Origin: Selaginella moellendorffii
Lineage: Eukaryota; Streptophyta; Lycopodiopsida; Selaginellales; Selaginellaceae
Reading direction: 5' to 3'
Assembly: GCF_000143415.4 (NCBI RefSeq)
Contig: NW_003314317.1
Location: 1,061,183-1,125,182 of the forward strand
Length of the DNA: 64,000 bases
The stretch's first letter is position 1; every line of letters starts with the position of its first letter. Made by a program: the position numbers and the translations under genes. Of this stretch, positions 21,770 through 33,233 are shown piece by piece. The notes beneath the pieces were generated by a model, which saw nothing but the letters and a program-made list of their open reading frames with translations, ran no database searches and was not told the origin of the DNA.

Positions 21770-24700
21770 CTCCCCCTTCAAGCTGAGGGTGCTTGACACT
21801 CCAAGTTGATTCCTCAGCTTGGTGAATGTGAGCTCCGAAAGTGGCTTGGTTAGAAGGTCTGCCAACTGATACTGTGAAGGAACGTATTCCAGGTGAAGAT
21901 CTCCGGCTGCTACATGTTCACAAATGAAGTGATGCTGCATGTCTATATGTTTCGTACGAGCATGAAACACAAGATTCTTTGACATGGCAATTGCACTTCT
22001 GCTGTCGCAATGCAGAATGGTCGCATCTGATTGCTGTTGATTGAGTTCTCCAAGTAATCGACGAAGCCAGATGATCTCCCTTGCTGCTGTACTGGCAGCT
22101 ACGTACTCTGCTTCTGCACTGGAAAGAGCAACCGTCGTTTGCTTCTTGCTTCCCCATGAAACCGGAGCACCAGCAATTATGAAGCAAATTCTAGAGGTTG
22201 AATGTTGTGTATCCAAGTTGCCAGCCCAATCTGCATCGCAGTAAGCTTGAAGAACAAGTTTGGACTGACCTGAGCATTTGTAAACTAGTCCATGAGCAGC
22301 CGTTCCTTTCAAATACCTCAAAACTCTCTTCGCCATCTGCCAATGATAACAACTCGGAGACTGCATGTATTGGCTGAGGAGACCAACGGCAAAGGAGATG
22401 TCGGGGTGAGTCATGTTGGCGAGGTAGAGTAGTCCTCCAACAAGCGATCGGTAGACCGAGGGCTGATCAAATAAATCATCCATCTTGCTTGTGAACTTGA
22501 TGCCAGTGACGACTGGTGTAGCCACGGAATTGCAACTTGTCATGTTGAACTGGTTGAGAAGCTTCTTCACATATTGGTGCTGTATGAGGGTGATTGTCCT
22601 GTCTGCTTCATCCATGTCTGCTTCATCCCTGTCAACTTCCATCCCTAACAGCTGCCGCACAGCTCCTAAGTCCTTCATCACAAACCTGACCATAAGCTTG
22701 ATCTTCACATCCTTCAAAACAGTGTCATTGTTGCTGACAATCAAATAGTTGTCCACATAAACTGCTATCACAACAAAGTGATCACCCTACTGAAGAAGAT
22801 ATAGATTTCTATCGCTGTTCAACCTCTACATACCAAGATCCATAAGAAAAGAATCCAAACATTCATACCACTGACGGGAAGCCTGCTTAAGGCCATAAAG
22901 AGCCTTGCGAAGCTTGTAGACGAGTTTGGAGCACCGTGATCCAAAAAACTCAAAGCCTGGGGGTTGCCGCATAAATATCTCCTCCTTCAAGTTCCCATTA
23001 AGGAAGGCTGTTTTTACATCCATGTGATGTGCGCACAAACCAAACTCCGCTGAAAAAGCCAGAAGCGTTCTGATACTTGTCTGCTTCACAATTGGTGAGA
23101 ACGTCTCATCAAAATCCACTCTAGGAACTTGTGAATATTCTTGAGCAACAAGTCTTTCTTTGTAATGCTGTACCAATCCATCAGGATTTCTGTGAAGCTT
23201 GAACACCCAGCGTGATCCAACAACTTCACGTCCTTTAGGAGCTTCCACCAAGTCATAAGTCTAGTTCTCATCAAGAGAATTCAACTCATCTTGCATTGCT
23301 GAAATCCACTTATCTGCATCAGGAGCTTGAATCGCCTGCTCAAAGTTGACTGGTTCAAAAGCTATTTCTATTGCTGCAAAAGACCATTGCTTGGGATGAG
23401 GTGCTCTGCTTGATCGTCCAGATGATGTCCGCCCACAGTTCTCCACATTGAATGGTAGATCACGTGTGAGCCTGTCAACTTCTCCAGTTTGTGCATGATG
23501 AGCAGCATCACCCTGTTCTTCAGGAAGAAAAGATCCAAAGACTGGTGTTGGATGATGATCTGCTAAAGGAGATGAGGGATAGATGATTGTCAGATCATTG
23601 TCATCTTCATCATCGTCTTCAACACCATCCCAACTCCATTCTTCCGGCATCCAGTTCATGTTTTGATCTGAGCTTCCTTCTTCTTGAACACGATCTTTAT
23701 AGAGTGTTCCTTCATCAAAACGAACGTCAGTGCTTACAAAAATTTGATGATTACCAGGCTGGTACAGGCGATATCCTTTTGAATTGGAATCGTATCCAAC
23801 AAGAAAGGCCAGATTGCTTCTGCTCTCCAATTTGCCGAGACGCTCATCCACCCTTTTTGCAAAGCTTAAACAACCAAAACACCTGAGATGCACCACCGAT
23901 TGTCTTTGACCAGTCCAAAGCTCTTCTGGGATCTTGTTGGGATTGCGAGAATGAGGGAGAAGGTTTTGAACATGCACAGCTGATCCAACTGCTTCAGCCC
24001 AGAGGAATTTTGGTAGTCCTGATTCTTGAAGGAAGCATCAAACTGCGTTCATGATTGTCCTATTCTTGCGCTCAGAGACTCCATTCTGTTGAGGGGTATG
24101 AGAGCAAGAGTGCTGATGAAAAATTCCTTGTTCAGCACAGAACTACTGAAAGGACTTGTTGACGTATTCCCCTCCTGAATCAGTATGTAAACAACCAACC
24201 CTTTGACCAGTTTTCACTTCAGCTTTTGCTACGAATTGCTTGAATTTGCTGAAGACTTCATCTTTGTGACGAAGAAAGAAGACGTCCATGTGCCTGGAGA
24301 AATCATCTGTAAATGTCACAAAATACTTCATGCCATTCTGAGCAAATAGTCGCATGGGTCCACAAACATCTGAGTGAATGAGCTTCAAGGGATGAGTGCT
24401 TCTGATCACAGCAAGTTTGAAAGTACGACGGGTTTGCTTGCCAAGAATGCAAGTGTGACATTTTGCTGAACTTTGAAGAACGTGGTCGTTGAAGCCATCC
24501 ACAAGCTCCTGCTTCTGCATACGCCTGATGAGAGGGGGATTGGCATGTGCAAGTCGAGAATGCCAGAGAGAACTATCTGCAGTCATGCATATCTCAGGAG
24601 CATTCGATTTTTCTCCAAAAGCTATCTCCTTCTCAAACAAGTTACCACATCTGGGAAAATGCAGTAATGGACGGCCATTTGCAAGAACTTGACATTGATG

Positions 24701-26074
24701 TTTGGAAAAATTCACATCCAGACCTTCATCTGTAAGCCTGGCTACAGAAACCAGATTCTTCACTACCTTTGGAACATACCACGCATTCTTCAAGAGCAGA
24801 GACTTTCTTCCCAGTGGAACTCGCACATCCCCAGTTGCGCGAACAGGTAAAATGCTTCCATCTCCCACACGAATGCACTTCCCTTTTGCAGTACGCAACT
24901 GCACAAAGTTCGACCCGCTTTGCATCAGGTGTCTCTCTGAACCTGAATCAATGGTCAGTTTTTCAGAAACATTTGGAACTGCTACCTCAGATGATGCTGC
25001 AAGTTCCTGTGTTTCCCCTTCCTGAGCATTTGCTGCGAGCCCTATGTTCATGCGCTGCAGCCAAGCTGCAACTGGGCAATCCTTGGAGTAGTGTCCTGGC
25101 ATCCCACAGGTCCAGCATTCCTGTTTGTTCTTGCCCAGAAAACAATCTTGAACTGCTACTTCTTTACCAGAATTCCCTGAATTCTGCTGCTGCTGCGGAT
25201 TTCCCCTAAACCCACGACCTCTGCCTCGTCCTCCTCTTCCACGGCCTCCTCTGCCTTGATGATTTCCAGCCCATAGAGCTGAATCAGTCCCTGATTGATT
25301 GATTGATGCAGAAGCATTTGATGTAGACTGTGAGATCAAAATATGGGAAGGGCTCTGATCAAAGTCCACAATCAAACCTTTCGCAGCCAGCTCCGAGCTT
25401 AAATTTTGCTCAGCTTGTTCAAAGTTGAGCGACATCATGCGAACAATAGGGACGAAAGAACTAAAAGACGAATCTTGCATGGCCTCGCAAAGTGCCAGAA
25501 CTTTCTTGCTTTCGTTGAACGCTGCTGGACTGCCTTCAAGCTCCATCCACAGATCTTGCATCTTGGCGAGGAACTCTTCAAAGTTCTCACCTGGATGAAA
25601 ACGGGTCTCACGAATGCAAGTCTTGACCATGTTGATCTTGGAGAGGGAAAGAACAGCATACTTGTTGTGGAGATGAGCCCAGATCTCACAAGCACACTTA
25701 TGATGCAAACGCATCATAAGGGCATCTGCAAGCTTAGAAAGAATCAATCCTTTTGCTCGAGATTCCTTCTTCTCCAGTGCAGCTTGTTCCCCTGGATCAA
25801 GCTGTTGTCGAGCTGCTGCAACAGAGGCACGAATTGCCTCTTCATCCACGACTTCTCCTTCCACCGAAGTTGAAGCTCCCAACACAGCAGGGGCTTGCTG
25901 CGTACGAGCATCTGCAGCGATTGTCAGTGGTGAAACGATTTCCCAGAGTTCTTCCATCTGCAGCACGCGCATCATTTTCTCGGACCAGGTGTTGAACCCT
26001 CTCCTCCCATCAAAGGCAGTGACTCCCTGAAGCAAGATCAATCCAACTTTGCTGCAGCTCATGATGTGAGGCAC
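21728..26074 (-). pseudogene. copia Gag-Pol polyprotein with five in-frame stops
   Basis: One continuous frame runs from Met at 26074 to the stop at 21728, broken by stops near 24150, 24040, 23263, 22830 and 22795 (four TAG, one TGA) without any frameshift. Domains in order are Gag, the zinc knuckle CWTCGMPGHYSKDCP, protease (TIDSGSERHLM), the integrase zinc-binding region (HSRLAHAN, CHTCILGKQ), the integrase core (HSDVCGPM, TFTDDFSRH, SERKNRT), reverse transcriptase (DVKTAFLNGNLKEEIF) and RNase H (AYCDADWAG, ending ADLLTKPL). The catalytic YVDD box reads YVDN, an additional inactivating change. It is a dead copy of a recent element. Confidence 0.93.
21770..21783 (-). other. copia polypurine tract
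   Basis: The minus strand reads GAAGGGGGAGTG just before the 3' LTR, the usual site for plus-strand priming. Confidence 0.75.
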
Positions 26075-26106
26075 AAAGAAAGGAGAAGAAAGAGTTCAGA
26101 AACTGA

Positions 26107-26118
26107 GCTCCGATACCA
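26107..26118 (-). other. copia primer-binding site
   Basis: TGGTATCGGAGC adjoins the 5' LTR. It differs by one base from the complement of plant initiator tRNA-Met commonly seen as TGGTATCAGAGC. Confidence 0.85.
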
Positions 26119-26272
26119 AGAAAGAAAAGCGGAGCAAGAACAATGGATTTCACTTCGACACACCCATTGATTCATATATGGCTGTATATATATACAACTT
26201 CAACCAAATCGGAAATCACCAGAGATCTAATCATGATTCGGACTGTTTGTCGTGTTCATCATTATTCCTACA
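26119..26272 (-). repeat. copia 5' LTR
   Basis: A 154-bp partner of 21616-21769, followed on the outside by TAATAC at 26273-26278. Confidence 0.9.
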
Positions 26273-26278
26273 TAATAC

Positions 26279-27664
26279 TTGGTTTGCTTATTCATATTAC
26301 TTCTCAGTTATTAATCATATTGATCAATTTAAAATTTATAGTTATGAACATGTTTATAATTTGGATTAATCTTAAACATTAGAATAAACTAAAATATACT
26401 AAGAAGTATTTAGGAATTTTATAAATTATAAATATATAATTAATCTAAATGAATAAAAACTATACAAAATAACTACCATAAAGGATGAATCCTATCTCCA
26501 AAGTGTCTTTTTCTTCCACGGATGACCCCACTTGCAATTTGTCGATCAAACACAGTGCAAAGATTAGATTGAACTTAACATTGGTACACAAATCAAACCT
26601 TTGCAATCAAAATTGATTTTTTCCTTCTCTCTCTCTCTCTCTACCAAAACTAGACCTACATTTTACTGTAGTTAACATATGATTATTGGCTCACTTCATT
26701 AGGGCTGATATTAAAGATGCCCTTCATGTTGCAAGGTTCAAATAAAAAATTACACTTTTTAAGAAAGGTAGAAAAATATTTTAACTATAAAAAAAAGTCA
26801 ATTAATTAATTTTGATGATAGATCAATTTAGGATAAAAACATTAACATTTCTGTATGATTATTCTTATAGCATGGTAATATTATAATTATAGTACTACAA
26901 TAAAAAACATAATAAACTTTTTCATCCAAATTTGTTAATTATTATAAAGCCCCACATTTAAATTACCATTAAACACATAAAACTCTACCACCAAATTCAA
27001 TTATTTATTACCCTTCTATAGCAATAAATATATGCATTATATATTACAATATATGCAAATTTATTTTTTTGTTTAAGTTGCATGCAAAACAATTATACAC
27101 ACAATCACTTTTCAATTGCGATATAAAAAATTGAAACATGATTATTTGTATAATTGTTTTTATTATAGGATATGCTATGGGGCATGACACCTTAGATTAT
27201 CATGCAAGACCATATCAAACAACATGAAGTCACTACAAATTTAGTGGGGCTTTTTTTTATTTTATTTTTATGTTATTGAGTGTAAATTTATGATTTTCTA
27301 ACTATGATTAATCTCTCTCCTCCTTTGTGCATTATGTCATTCGCCTTTCATTTTGCATGGCTATGCTTTATTTTCTGTAGCTTGGAGGCATTTTCAATTG
27401 TAGCATGCATTAATGTAAACACAATGCTTTGATCACTTTTGCAAGTGCTTTTCATTTATCATAACTTATTTGTAACATAACACTTTAATTTATATAGTGA
27501 TTGATTCTTGTAAAGGCAAGTATGATCAATTAAAGCGTAGAAGTGAATGCAAAGTTTTTCTTTGAATACTTAAAGTGTTAAATGCAATAGTTTTTCTGTG
27601 AGCAAGTGGATTTTATTGTAGCTACAATAAAACATTAGTTCCATTGACTTCTTACATTCTTAAT

Positions 27665-27695
<31 letters not shown>

Positions 27696-27984
27696 TTATA
27701 GTGATTTGTTGCACTTGGGCATGTTGGTTTAAGGTATTTGGTGTAGTTTTATTATAAATTTTATTATTTTTACTGATATATAAATTGATATGAGTTTTGG
27801 TAAGAAAGAAAGTGAAACTGATATATTTTATATAGTAGTTTTACTTCATGGTTTTTCTTACTAGTTTGTTTGATATGTAGTTTATAACAGTTATTTTATA
27901 TAGTAGTTCATAGTTTATCTACTAGTTTCACATATAGTTTGATATATTGCTTATATGCTAGGTTATTTCAGTTTTGTAGGTTCC
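26279..27984. other. AT-rich intergenic DNA with microsatellites
   Basis: About 1.7 kb of AT-rich sequence without coding signal. It includes a CT run near 26625-26642 and a CA run at 27665-27692. Confidence 0.55.
27665..27692. repeat. (CA)n microsatellite
   Basis: About 14 uninterrupted CA dinucleotides. Confidence 0.95.
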
Positions 27985-29622
27985 CTAGATACGTCTCACC
28001 ATCTCAGCCAATAAGCGCTGCATACGAGCCTGCAGCTTCTCATTAGGCAGGTGACTGCAAACAGACACGTCAGTGGAGAAGCAAAGAAATATTTCATTTT
28101 CTTACCTTAGTTCTTCCTCCACTTCAGGAGCCCCACTCACACGGCCTTGCAACTTGATGAAGGCTTTCCGTCTCCAAAATGCTCTTCTGGCATCGTTAGG
28201 CCGCCATGATGGAACTCCAGCTATTCGCGTCCGGAGTCTCATTTCTTTATGGAGGCCATGCTAAGAGTCGTCGTTGGTGATAAAGTTCCCAGTTGGTAAG
28301 GGGTACCACTAAAAAAAACAAAGTACAAGATTGAATTGCGCAAAATTAAATTGACCATACCTTTTCAGCGATATAGAAGTCCCCCACAAGGTATTTGTTC
28401 GTGGGATATCGCTTGGGATGATAATCATTCCAAAGTTCCAGTTCTGCGATTCCATCGTCAAGGGACTTGATCAAATCCGATTCGCTCTTGGGCTCTACTC
28501 CTTTCTCCTCGCAATGTTCTGCAAAATACTGATGAAGAACAAGGTTTCAGGCACAGCCTCATCATGTACCGGTATAGCGAAGATACGAGGCTAGCGAGAT
28601 TGTGTTTTCGGAGACTTCCACGAGGCCATGCACGTCTAGAACACCATACGTGTAAGAGGAGCCACCAAAGATAGGAAGGTAAACTGGGTCGTAGTGGCCA
28701 TGGGCAATGTTGTGCCGAACTTCGACTCGGCCATACCCAACATTCTGTGAGCATAGAAACCAAAATAAGCAAAAGAAATGAGAAAAATGGAAGCCTGCAC
28801 CTGAAAGACTGCTTGGTCGGATTCATTTGCCTTACACTCAGCGATGAAGGGGCACAGCTCGGCCTTCAGTTGGCCCTTCTTCCTCTTGGATAGCTTTGGA
28901 TCTTTGAAAACGCAAGGCTTGTGTGTCCTGAACTTGATGTCCGTCCTCGCGTGCTCCGGCAAACCAAGCTCATCCTCGTTCGCCTCGGTAACTCCTTCCC
29001 TCTCAGATCCCGTAGAAAAGCTGGAACTATCCTGTAACAGTCATATACTTCCTGTCATCTCTCATTACATGCAAGCATACGTACCATGATGCCAATCTCC
29101 ACAGCAAAGCCTTGGAGAGCGTCGTCGTCAAGCTGCTGCAAGTGCTGGACCGTTTGCAGCCCATTCATGTCACCACGCATTCGGAGCCTTTCCTTAAGAT
29201 CTCGAAGCTCCGTTTCGGAGGGGGTGGACATCCAGTAGAACATCTCAACAAGGGCGAGATGCCACGGCCGCATGTTCCCCTCGGTTCTCTGCTTGGCGTA
29301 GACGCTAGCATCACAAGGCCCTCAGTTAGCATCAAACAAGTCCAGGAGCAAAAGGGTTCTCTCGGACAACGAACCTTTCCACCACTGCGAGGCGCTCCCA
29401 CAGGAGGCTTACGACGGTATCCATCGTGTCTTTGGCTATCAAGCCGCCAAAGAATTTGTTCTTTGTGCCCAGTGCTTGCAGCGAGCCCTCCGTCTCCCAG
29501 ATCGTGACAAAGGGCTCCACTGCCCGCAACACCCCAATGTGGTACGAGCTTTCTGGCACATCGAATGGATTTCCTTTCCTTCCCTTACCAGTATCGGCGC
29601 TGCGCTTGCGCTTCCCCGCCAT
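27985..29622 (-). CDS. unrecognised multi-exon plant protein with an in-frame TAG
   Basis: Six exons (29622-29375, 29304-29085, 29031-28801, 28744-28570, 28518-28361, 28308-28261) splice in frame to 359 residues ending NFITNDDS at a TAG (28261-28263). It starts MAGKRKRSADTGKGRK, a nuclear-signal-like basic patch. The same frame stays open after that TAG to a good donor (28106/28105), then joins an exon at 28054-27985 that ends with a normal stop. That adds about 74 residues containing GVPSWRPNDARRAFWRRK and LPNEKLQARMQRLLAEM. Either the TAG is a recent premature stop, or the tail is made by readthrough or alternative splicing. No known domain is recognised. Introns are 39-82 nt. Confidence 0.6.
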
Positions 29623-30068
29623 TAGGGTAAACGATAGTTCTTAAAATTTACATATGCCGTGATCGGACGGTCGGTTATGCATGTTTACCTTTTGGGTGAG
29701 TAAATAACTTTTGCTTAGCTAGAATATTCGACAAATATTGCTGGGAAACAACTCAAGGTACCTATCTCATTTGAAGAACCTGGTTTTGCCTGCTCGATTT
29801 TCAGGCTAAGCAGCAGCAATGTCCGAGCAGACTCTCATCGACCAATAGCTGAGCTCAATGATAAAGATTGATTCCAGGAGATGGATATATTCTTTTTTTC
29901 GCCTCCCAATAGCCCTCTTCCTCCATTTTCTCGTTCTTCGAATCCTCTCCTACCGCAAGCCCCTGGCGGCGCCGGAGAACGCATCGATGCTGCCAGAGAT
30001 GTTCCCGAGCAATCTGCTAATATAAAAAAAGCTTGAAGCGGAGAAGAGAAACAAAAAAAAGAGAAATA
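29623..30068. other. spacer with no confident gene
   Basis: A 52-codon plus-strand frame (from about 29882, Pro- and Ser-rich) is present but has no recognisable similarity. The right end, from about 30020, resembles the start of P450 intron 1. Confidence 0.4.
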
Positions 30069-30330
30069 TTACCTCTTGCGACGCTGGAGAACGAAATCCT
30101 CAGCTGTGCCTCGCAGAAGTTGTATTGTCTCGCCACGAATGGGCCAGCCTCGATCCCCTGGCGGTGTTTGTATGGAACCACTCTTTCTTCTTGAAGATAC
30201 AAGGAATGCAGCCGCCACAGGGATCACAAGCAGCAAGGAGAGCCATAACCTCACCTGATAGCTTCTTGCAGTGTTTCGGACCAAACGAGGACTTCTGTAA
30301 CTTTTTCCGTTTCGGCAATTTCTCAAAAGA
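30069..30330 (-). pseudogene. cytochrome P450 exon 1 scrap (copy 3)
   Basis: The translated stretch LLLVIPVAAAFLVSSRRKSG followed by TPPGDRGWPIRGETIQLLRG closely matches exon 1 of the P450 at 14189-15956, including the splice donor and the first intron bases. The initiator region differs: the main gene's MALW reads RLWL here. No further exons follow to the left. It is a remnant of a duplicated P450. Confidence 0.9.
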
Positions 30331-30506
30331 AATCCCGACTTATGTTACTCATCAAATGAGAATCTGGAACACGCCAAATGTCTTTTGACAGCATAAGAAA
30401 CGTTGACATCACCTCGAGCGAGCTATTTAATCTGCATTTTCCAGTTATTGACACGTCTGTAAATCCACAAAATTATAAGATCGATCATAAGCAGCGTAGC
30501 TTAGCT

Positions 30507-31597
30507 TCAAAGCAAGTGCTTTCGGAACCAAGCTATAAAGTCTTCGTGAGCCTCCTCTGCGTTCTTCACGGCGTTTTCGCTATTCACATCGTAGCGGACA
30601 GTCCAGCCATGAGCAGTTCCTGGGAAAACCTTGACAAAGTGATCCTGCGGAGGCAAGGGATTGTCAGATGAACAAAGGAAAAGAACAAGAAAACGAGTGG
30701 AAGGAGAAAACTTTACCTGGTTTCCATGCTCGAGGTGTTTCTTAAATTCATTCACCATATCTACTGGCGTTACATGATCGGTTTCAGCGGCGAGGATCGC
30801 CAGTGGTGCCTTGCACGCTGCATAGAAAATTTCTCTCACTTCTTAGCATTTAGCAAGGAGAAACAGCGGAAACTTGGCCAACCTTTTATATCGTCTATAG
30901 TAACCATCGAAGGGTGGCACATCACAAGTGCATTGCAGGTGGTTTCCTTGGAAGCAAGGATTACAACCTTGGCTGCAAGAAAAAAAAAAGAGAGTAAAAA
31001 AACGCGTTCTTTCTCTGGGACGAAAGAACAATGAAGAAGATTACCTCCCCAGCAAAATCCGGATAAGCCTATAGAAGTTATGCCTTTGGACTGAAGCACA
31101 GACACAAGCTTCTTGCAGTCTTCCAGTGGTTTGAGCTGGATCAAAAACAGAAAATCAATCGACAAATCGAAAAGAGAGAAGCAAAAAGCTTTACGTGGGG
31201 TTTATGGCCTTGAATCCATGTTTGAACCGGCCCGGAAGCATCGGGATCGAAGAAATCCCCGTACAAAAGATCAGGAGCCACGGCAACAAATCCAGCAGCC
31301 GCGACTTTGTCAGCGAGCTTCCTGAGAGCAAGGGAAGGAGAAATCAAGAGCAAAATGAGAATGCCGCCATATACCTGAACAGTGGAGCCTTCCATCCTGA
31401 TTGCCGGAAAGAAAATTTAGTCCTAGGAATCAAAGCTAGGGATGGAAATTACCAAAGACATCGGAGACCAGAATGACTGCGGCAGTGGAGGACGCCGGGT
31501 GATTGACATAGACATCGATTCCCCCCCAGGATTCTTCGCCGCCAACGGACGAATGCGTCGCTGGAGGAGCCGGAACGCAGCACTCGGGGCCAGCCAT
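30507..31597 (-). CDS. dienelactone hydrolase family protein
   Basis: Seven exons (31597-31453, 31396-31375, 31321-31195, 31135-31045, 30972-30883, 30817-30717, 30644-30507) give 237 residues in frame, the usual size for the family. It is an alpha/beta hydrolase with the nucleophile Cys in GFCWGG, the acid in ETDHVTP and the His in GTAHGW, the standard DLH triad order. Plant members (endo-1,3;1,4-beta-glucanase-like or carboxymethylenebutenolidase-like) have poorly defined substrates. The protein is predicted cytosolic, since no signal peptide is seen. Exon 2 is only 22 nt. The P450 scrap lies 3' of it, and a scrap of this gene's last exon lies at 16243. Confidence 0.92.
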
Positions 31598-31866
31598 AGC
31601 CAAATATTTTGCTCCAAAATAAAAAACCTCGTGAGCAATTTAAACTCCTATGAATGAAGCAAAGGTTAAACCTTGACCGTTCTAGAAAATTCTATTATCT
31701 TCTACTAGCACATCCCTCGAAAGCCTGCAATCGCCTTGATCTTCCAGGAAATTTTTCGTGATGTTCCAAACATTTCATGATCTTGTACTAGCACACTTTT
31801 GGCTTTGCGCCATGACTTCCCAAAAATTTTCTACAGTGAAGTGGGAATCACAAGAAAAAATTGGTG

Positions 31867-31951
31867 TCCGATCTGCTGGAATCGAACCAGCGGCCTAAGG
31901 ATTTCTGGAGCGCACTACAGTCCTCCGCTCTACCAACTGAGCTAAGATCGG
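31867..31951 (-). tRNA. tRNA-Tyr(GTA), intron-containing
   Basis: The minus strand reads CCGATCT TA GCTC, a GTA anticodon in CTGTAGA after removal of a 12-nt intron (TGCGCTCCAGAA), the T loop TTCGATT and a matching acceptor 3' side AGATCGGA. A Tyr intron at this place is usual in plants. Confidence 0.93.
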
Positions 31952-32042
31952 ATGCTTGAACAAGGCTCTGACAAGAAGAAAGTTGTCAGTGCTCGAATAT
32001 GCAATGCCTATAGAGGAGTGATCAAATTGTAAGCAACCACTC

Positions 32043-32128
32043 TCCGATCTGCCGGAATCGAACCAGCGACCTAAGGATGTCTGACCAGACACTACAGTCC
32101 TCCGCTCTACCAACTGAGCTAAGATCGG
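32043..32128 (-). tRNA. tRNA-Tyr(GTA), intron-containing
   Basis: Same body as its neighbour, with a 13-nt intron (TGTCTGGTCAGAC). All stems pair. A boxA/boxB-like internal promoter (TTAGCTCAGTTGG, GGTTCGATTCC) is present. Confidence 0.93.
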
Positions 32129-32338
32129 CTTGGAAAAAAACTCCCATTTAAGATTAATTAAGCGGAAGGGTCCCCTTGAAAAATATCATTCGAGCCTATC
32201 CGAAGCGATAAAGCGAAGAAATATCTCTACCCGTAGAGTTCTCTTTTTCTAGCTATCGCTTCTACCTAGCTGACTGGCAGGTGGATAGATCCAGGATTTG
32301 AAGAGCTAGGGTTCTTTGGCGCGTGGGATCGAGAAGCG

Positions 32339-33052
32339 ATGAAGCCTAGCCGGAGCGATGAGATCCAGTCCCCCGAGGCCGAGCAGCGGCGTGCAAAGGA
32401 GGTCCAGGCGCACTTTGAATTGATAGCGCCCAAGCGCCCGATCAAGCCGGCGCGCAGCGAGCCTGGCAGCAATGCTGGAGGCGCCATAGCTGCTGCTGAC
32501 GCTCCGGCGGATCAGCAGATTCCAGAGCACGCCAAGCTCTTGGATCTCGAGGCTCGGTCGGAGGTAGGGGATTGTTTGAAGATCGGGATTTCGCATGAGA
32601 GTGGCTGAAATTCTTTTTCTTCCAGCCTTTGAACACTCGTGGTGGGCTTGTTGGAGACGACAGCTACGCCGAGAACGAGTACTACAAGGATTTGATCGCG
32701 GCGGAGAATGGGCAGCATCACACGGTCAGTCAGTCCTTCGCTACTGCCAATTTTCTTCTTTCTTGTGCGTGATTGATGGATCCATGAATTCTATGTTGGC
32801 AATTCTTCCACAGACTGGAACTGGATTCATTGATGCGGGGGCTGCTCAAGGCTCCTCCTCATTCCAGCTTGTGGATGATTATGGCAACGCTCCATTTTCA
32901 TCCAATTCTGTCAAATCCAACCCCGCAACCAACGATTGGGTGCCTGCTCCGGTAAGAAATTCGCGAATACCAGGCCTCGATTCTCACTGATTGGGATCAA
33001 ACACTGCCAGGGACTGGCACCATCGACCAAACCACGACGACGAAGCAATTAA
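32339..33052 (+). CDS. small plant-specific protein, MEE59-like (tentative)
   Basis: Four exons (32339-32563, 32626-32724, 32814-32951, 33011-33052) join in frame to 167 residues. It starts MKPSRSDEIQSPEAEQR and has HFELIAPKRPIKPARSEP, then YAENEYYKDLIAAENGQHH and TGTGFIDA, and ends APSTKPRRRSN. The APKRP-x-KP-x-RSEP motif and the H-TTGTGFI motif recall small plant proteins annotated as maternal effect embryo arrest 59, but I compared only from memory and the molecular role of that family is not known. No signal peptide or membrane segment is seen; the basic C-terminus could be a nuclear signal. All introns are short GT-AG. Confidence 0.6.
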
Positions 33053-33160
33053 AAACACAAATCAAAGAAGACGCAAAGAGAAGATAAGATTGTTTATTCT
33101 ATTGAAAGCAAAGGAACACAAATAAAACAAAGCAAGTGAATCTTTGTCATAATCGTCACC

Positions 33161-33233
33161 CGCCGCCTGTGAGAATCGAACCCACGACCACGTGGTTAAA
33201 AGCCACGCGCTCTACCTGCTGAGCTAAGACTGA
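33161..33233 (-). tRNA. tRNA-Lys(TTT), acceptor stem imperfect
   Basis: The 73-nt cloverleaf has a D stem GCTC/GAGC, an anticodon stem CGTGG/CCACG with loop CTTTTAA, and a T stem GTGGG/CTCAC with loop TTCGATT. The acceptor strands TCAGTCT and AGGCGGC mismatch at the first and third pairs, so it may be a weak gene or a pseudogene. Confidence 0.7.

Larger units (their letters stand above)
21616..26272 (-). mobile_element. Ty1/copia LTR retrotransposon, full length but inactivated
   Basis: The element reads on the minus strand. It is bounded by two 154-bp LTRs (26119-26272 as 5' LTR and 21616-21769 as 3' LTR), starting TGTAGGAATAATG. The PBS lies next to the 5' LTR and a purine-rich tract next to the 3' LTR. 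Both outer flanks carry TAATAC, the likely target-site duplication. By eye the LTRs differ at eight positions, all transitions. The single polyprotein frame between the LTRs has five in-frame stops. Confidence 0.93.
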
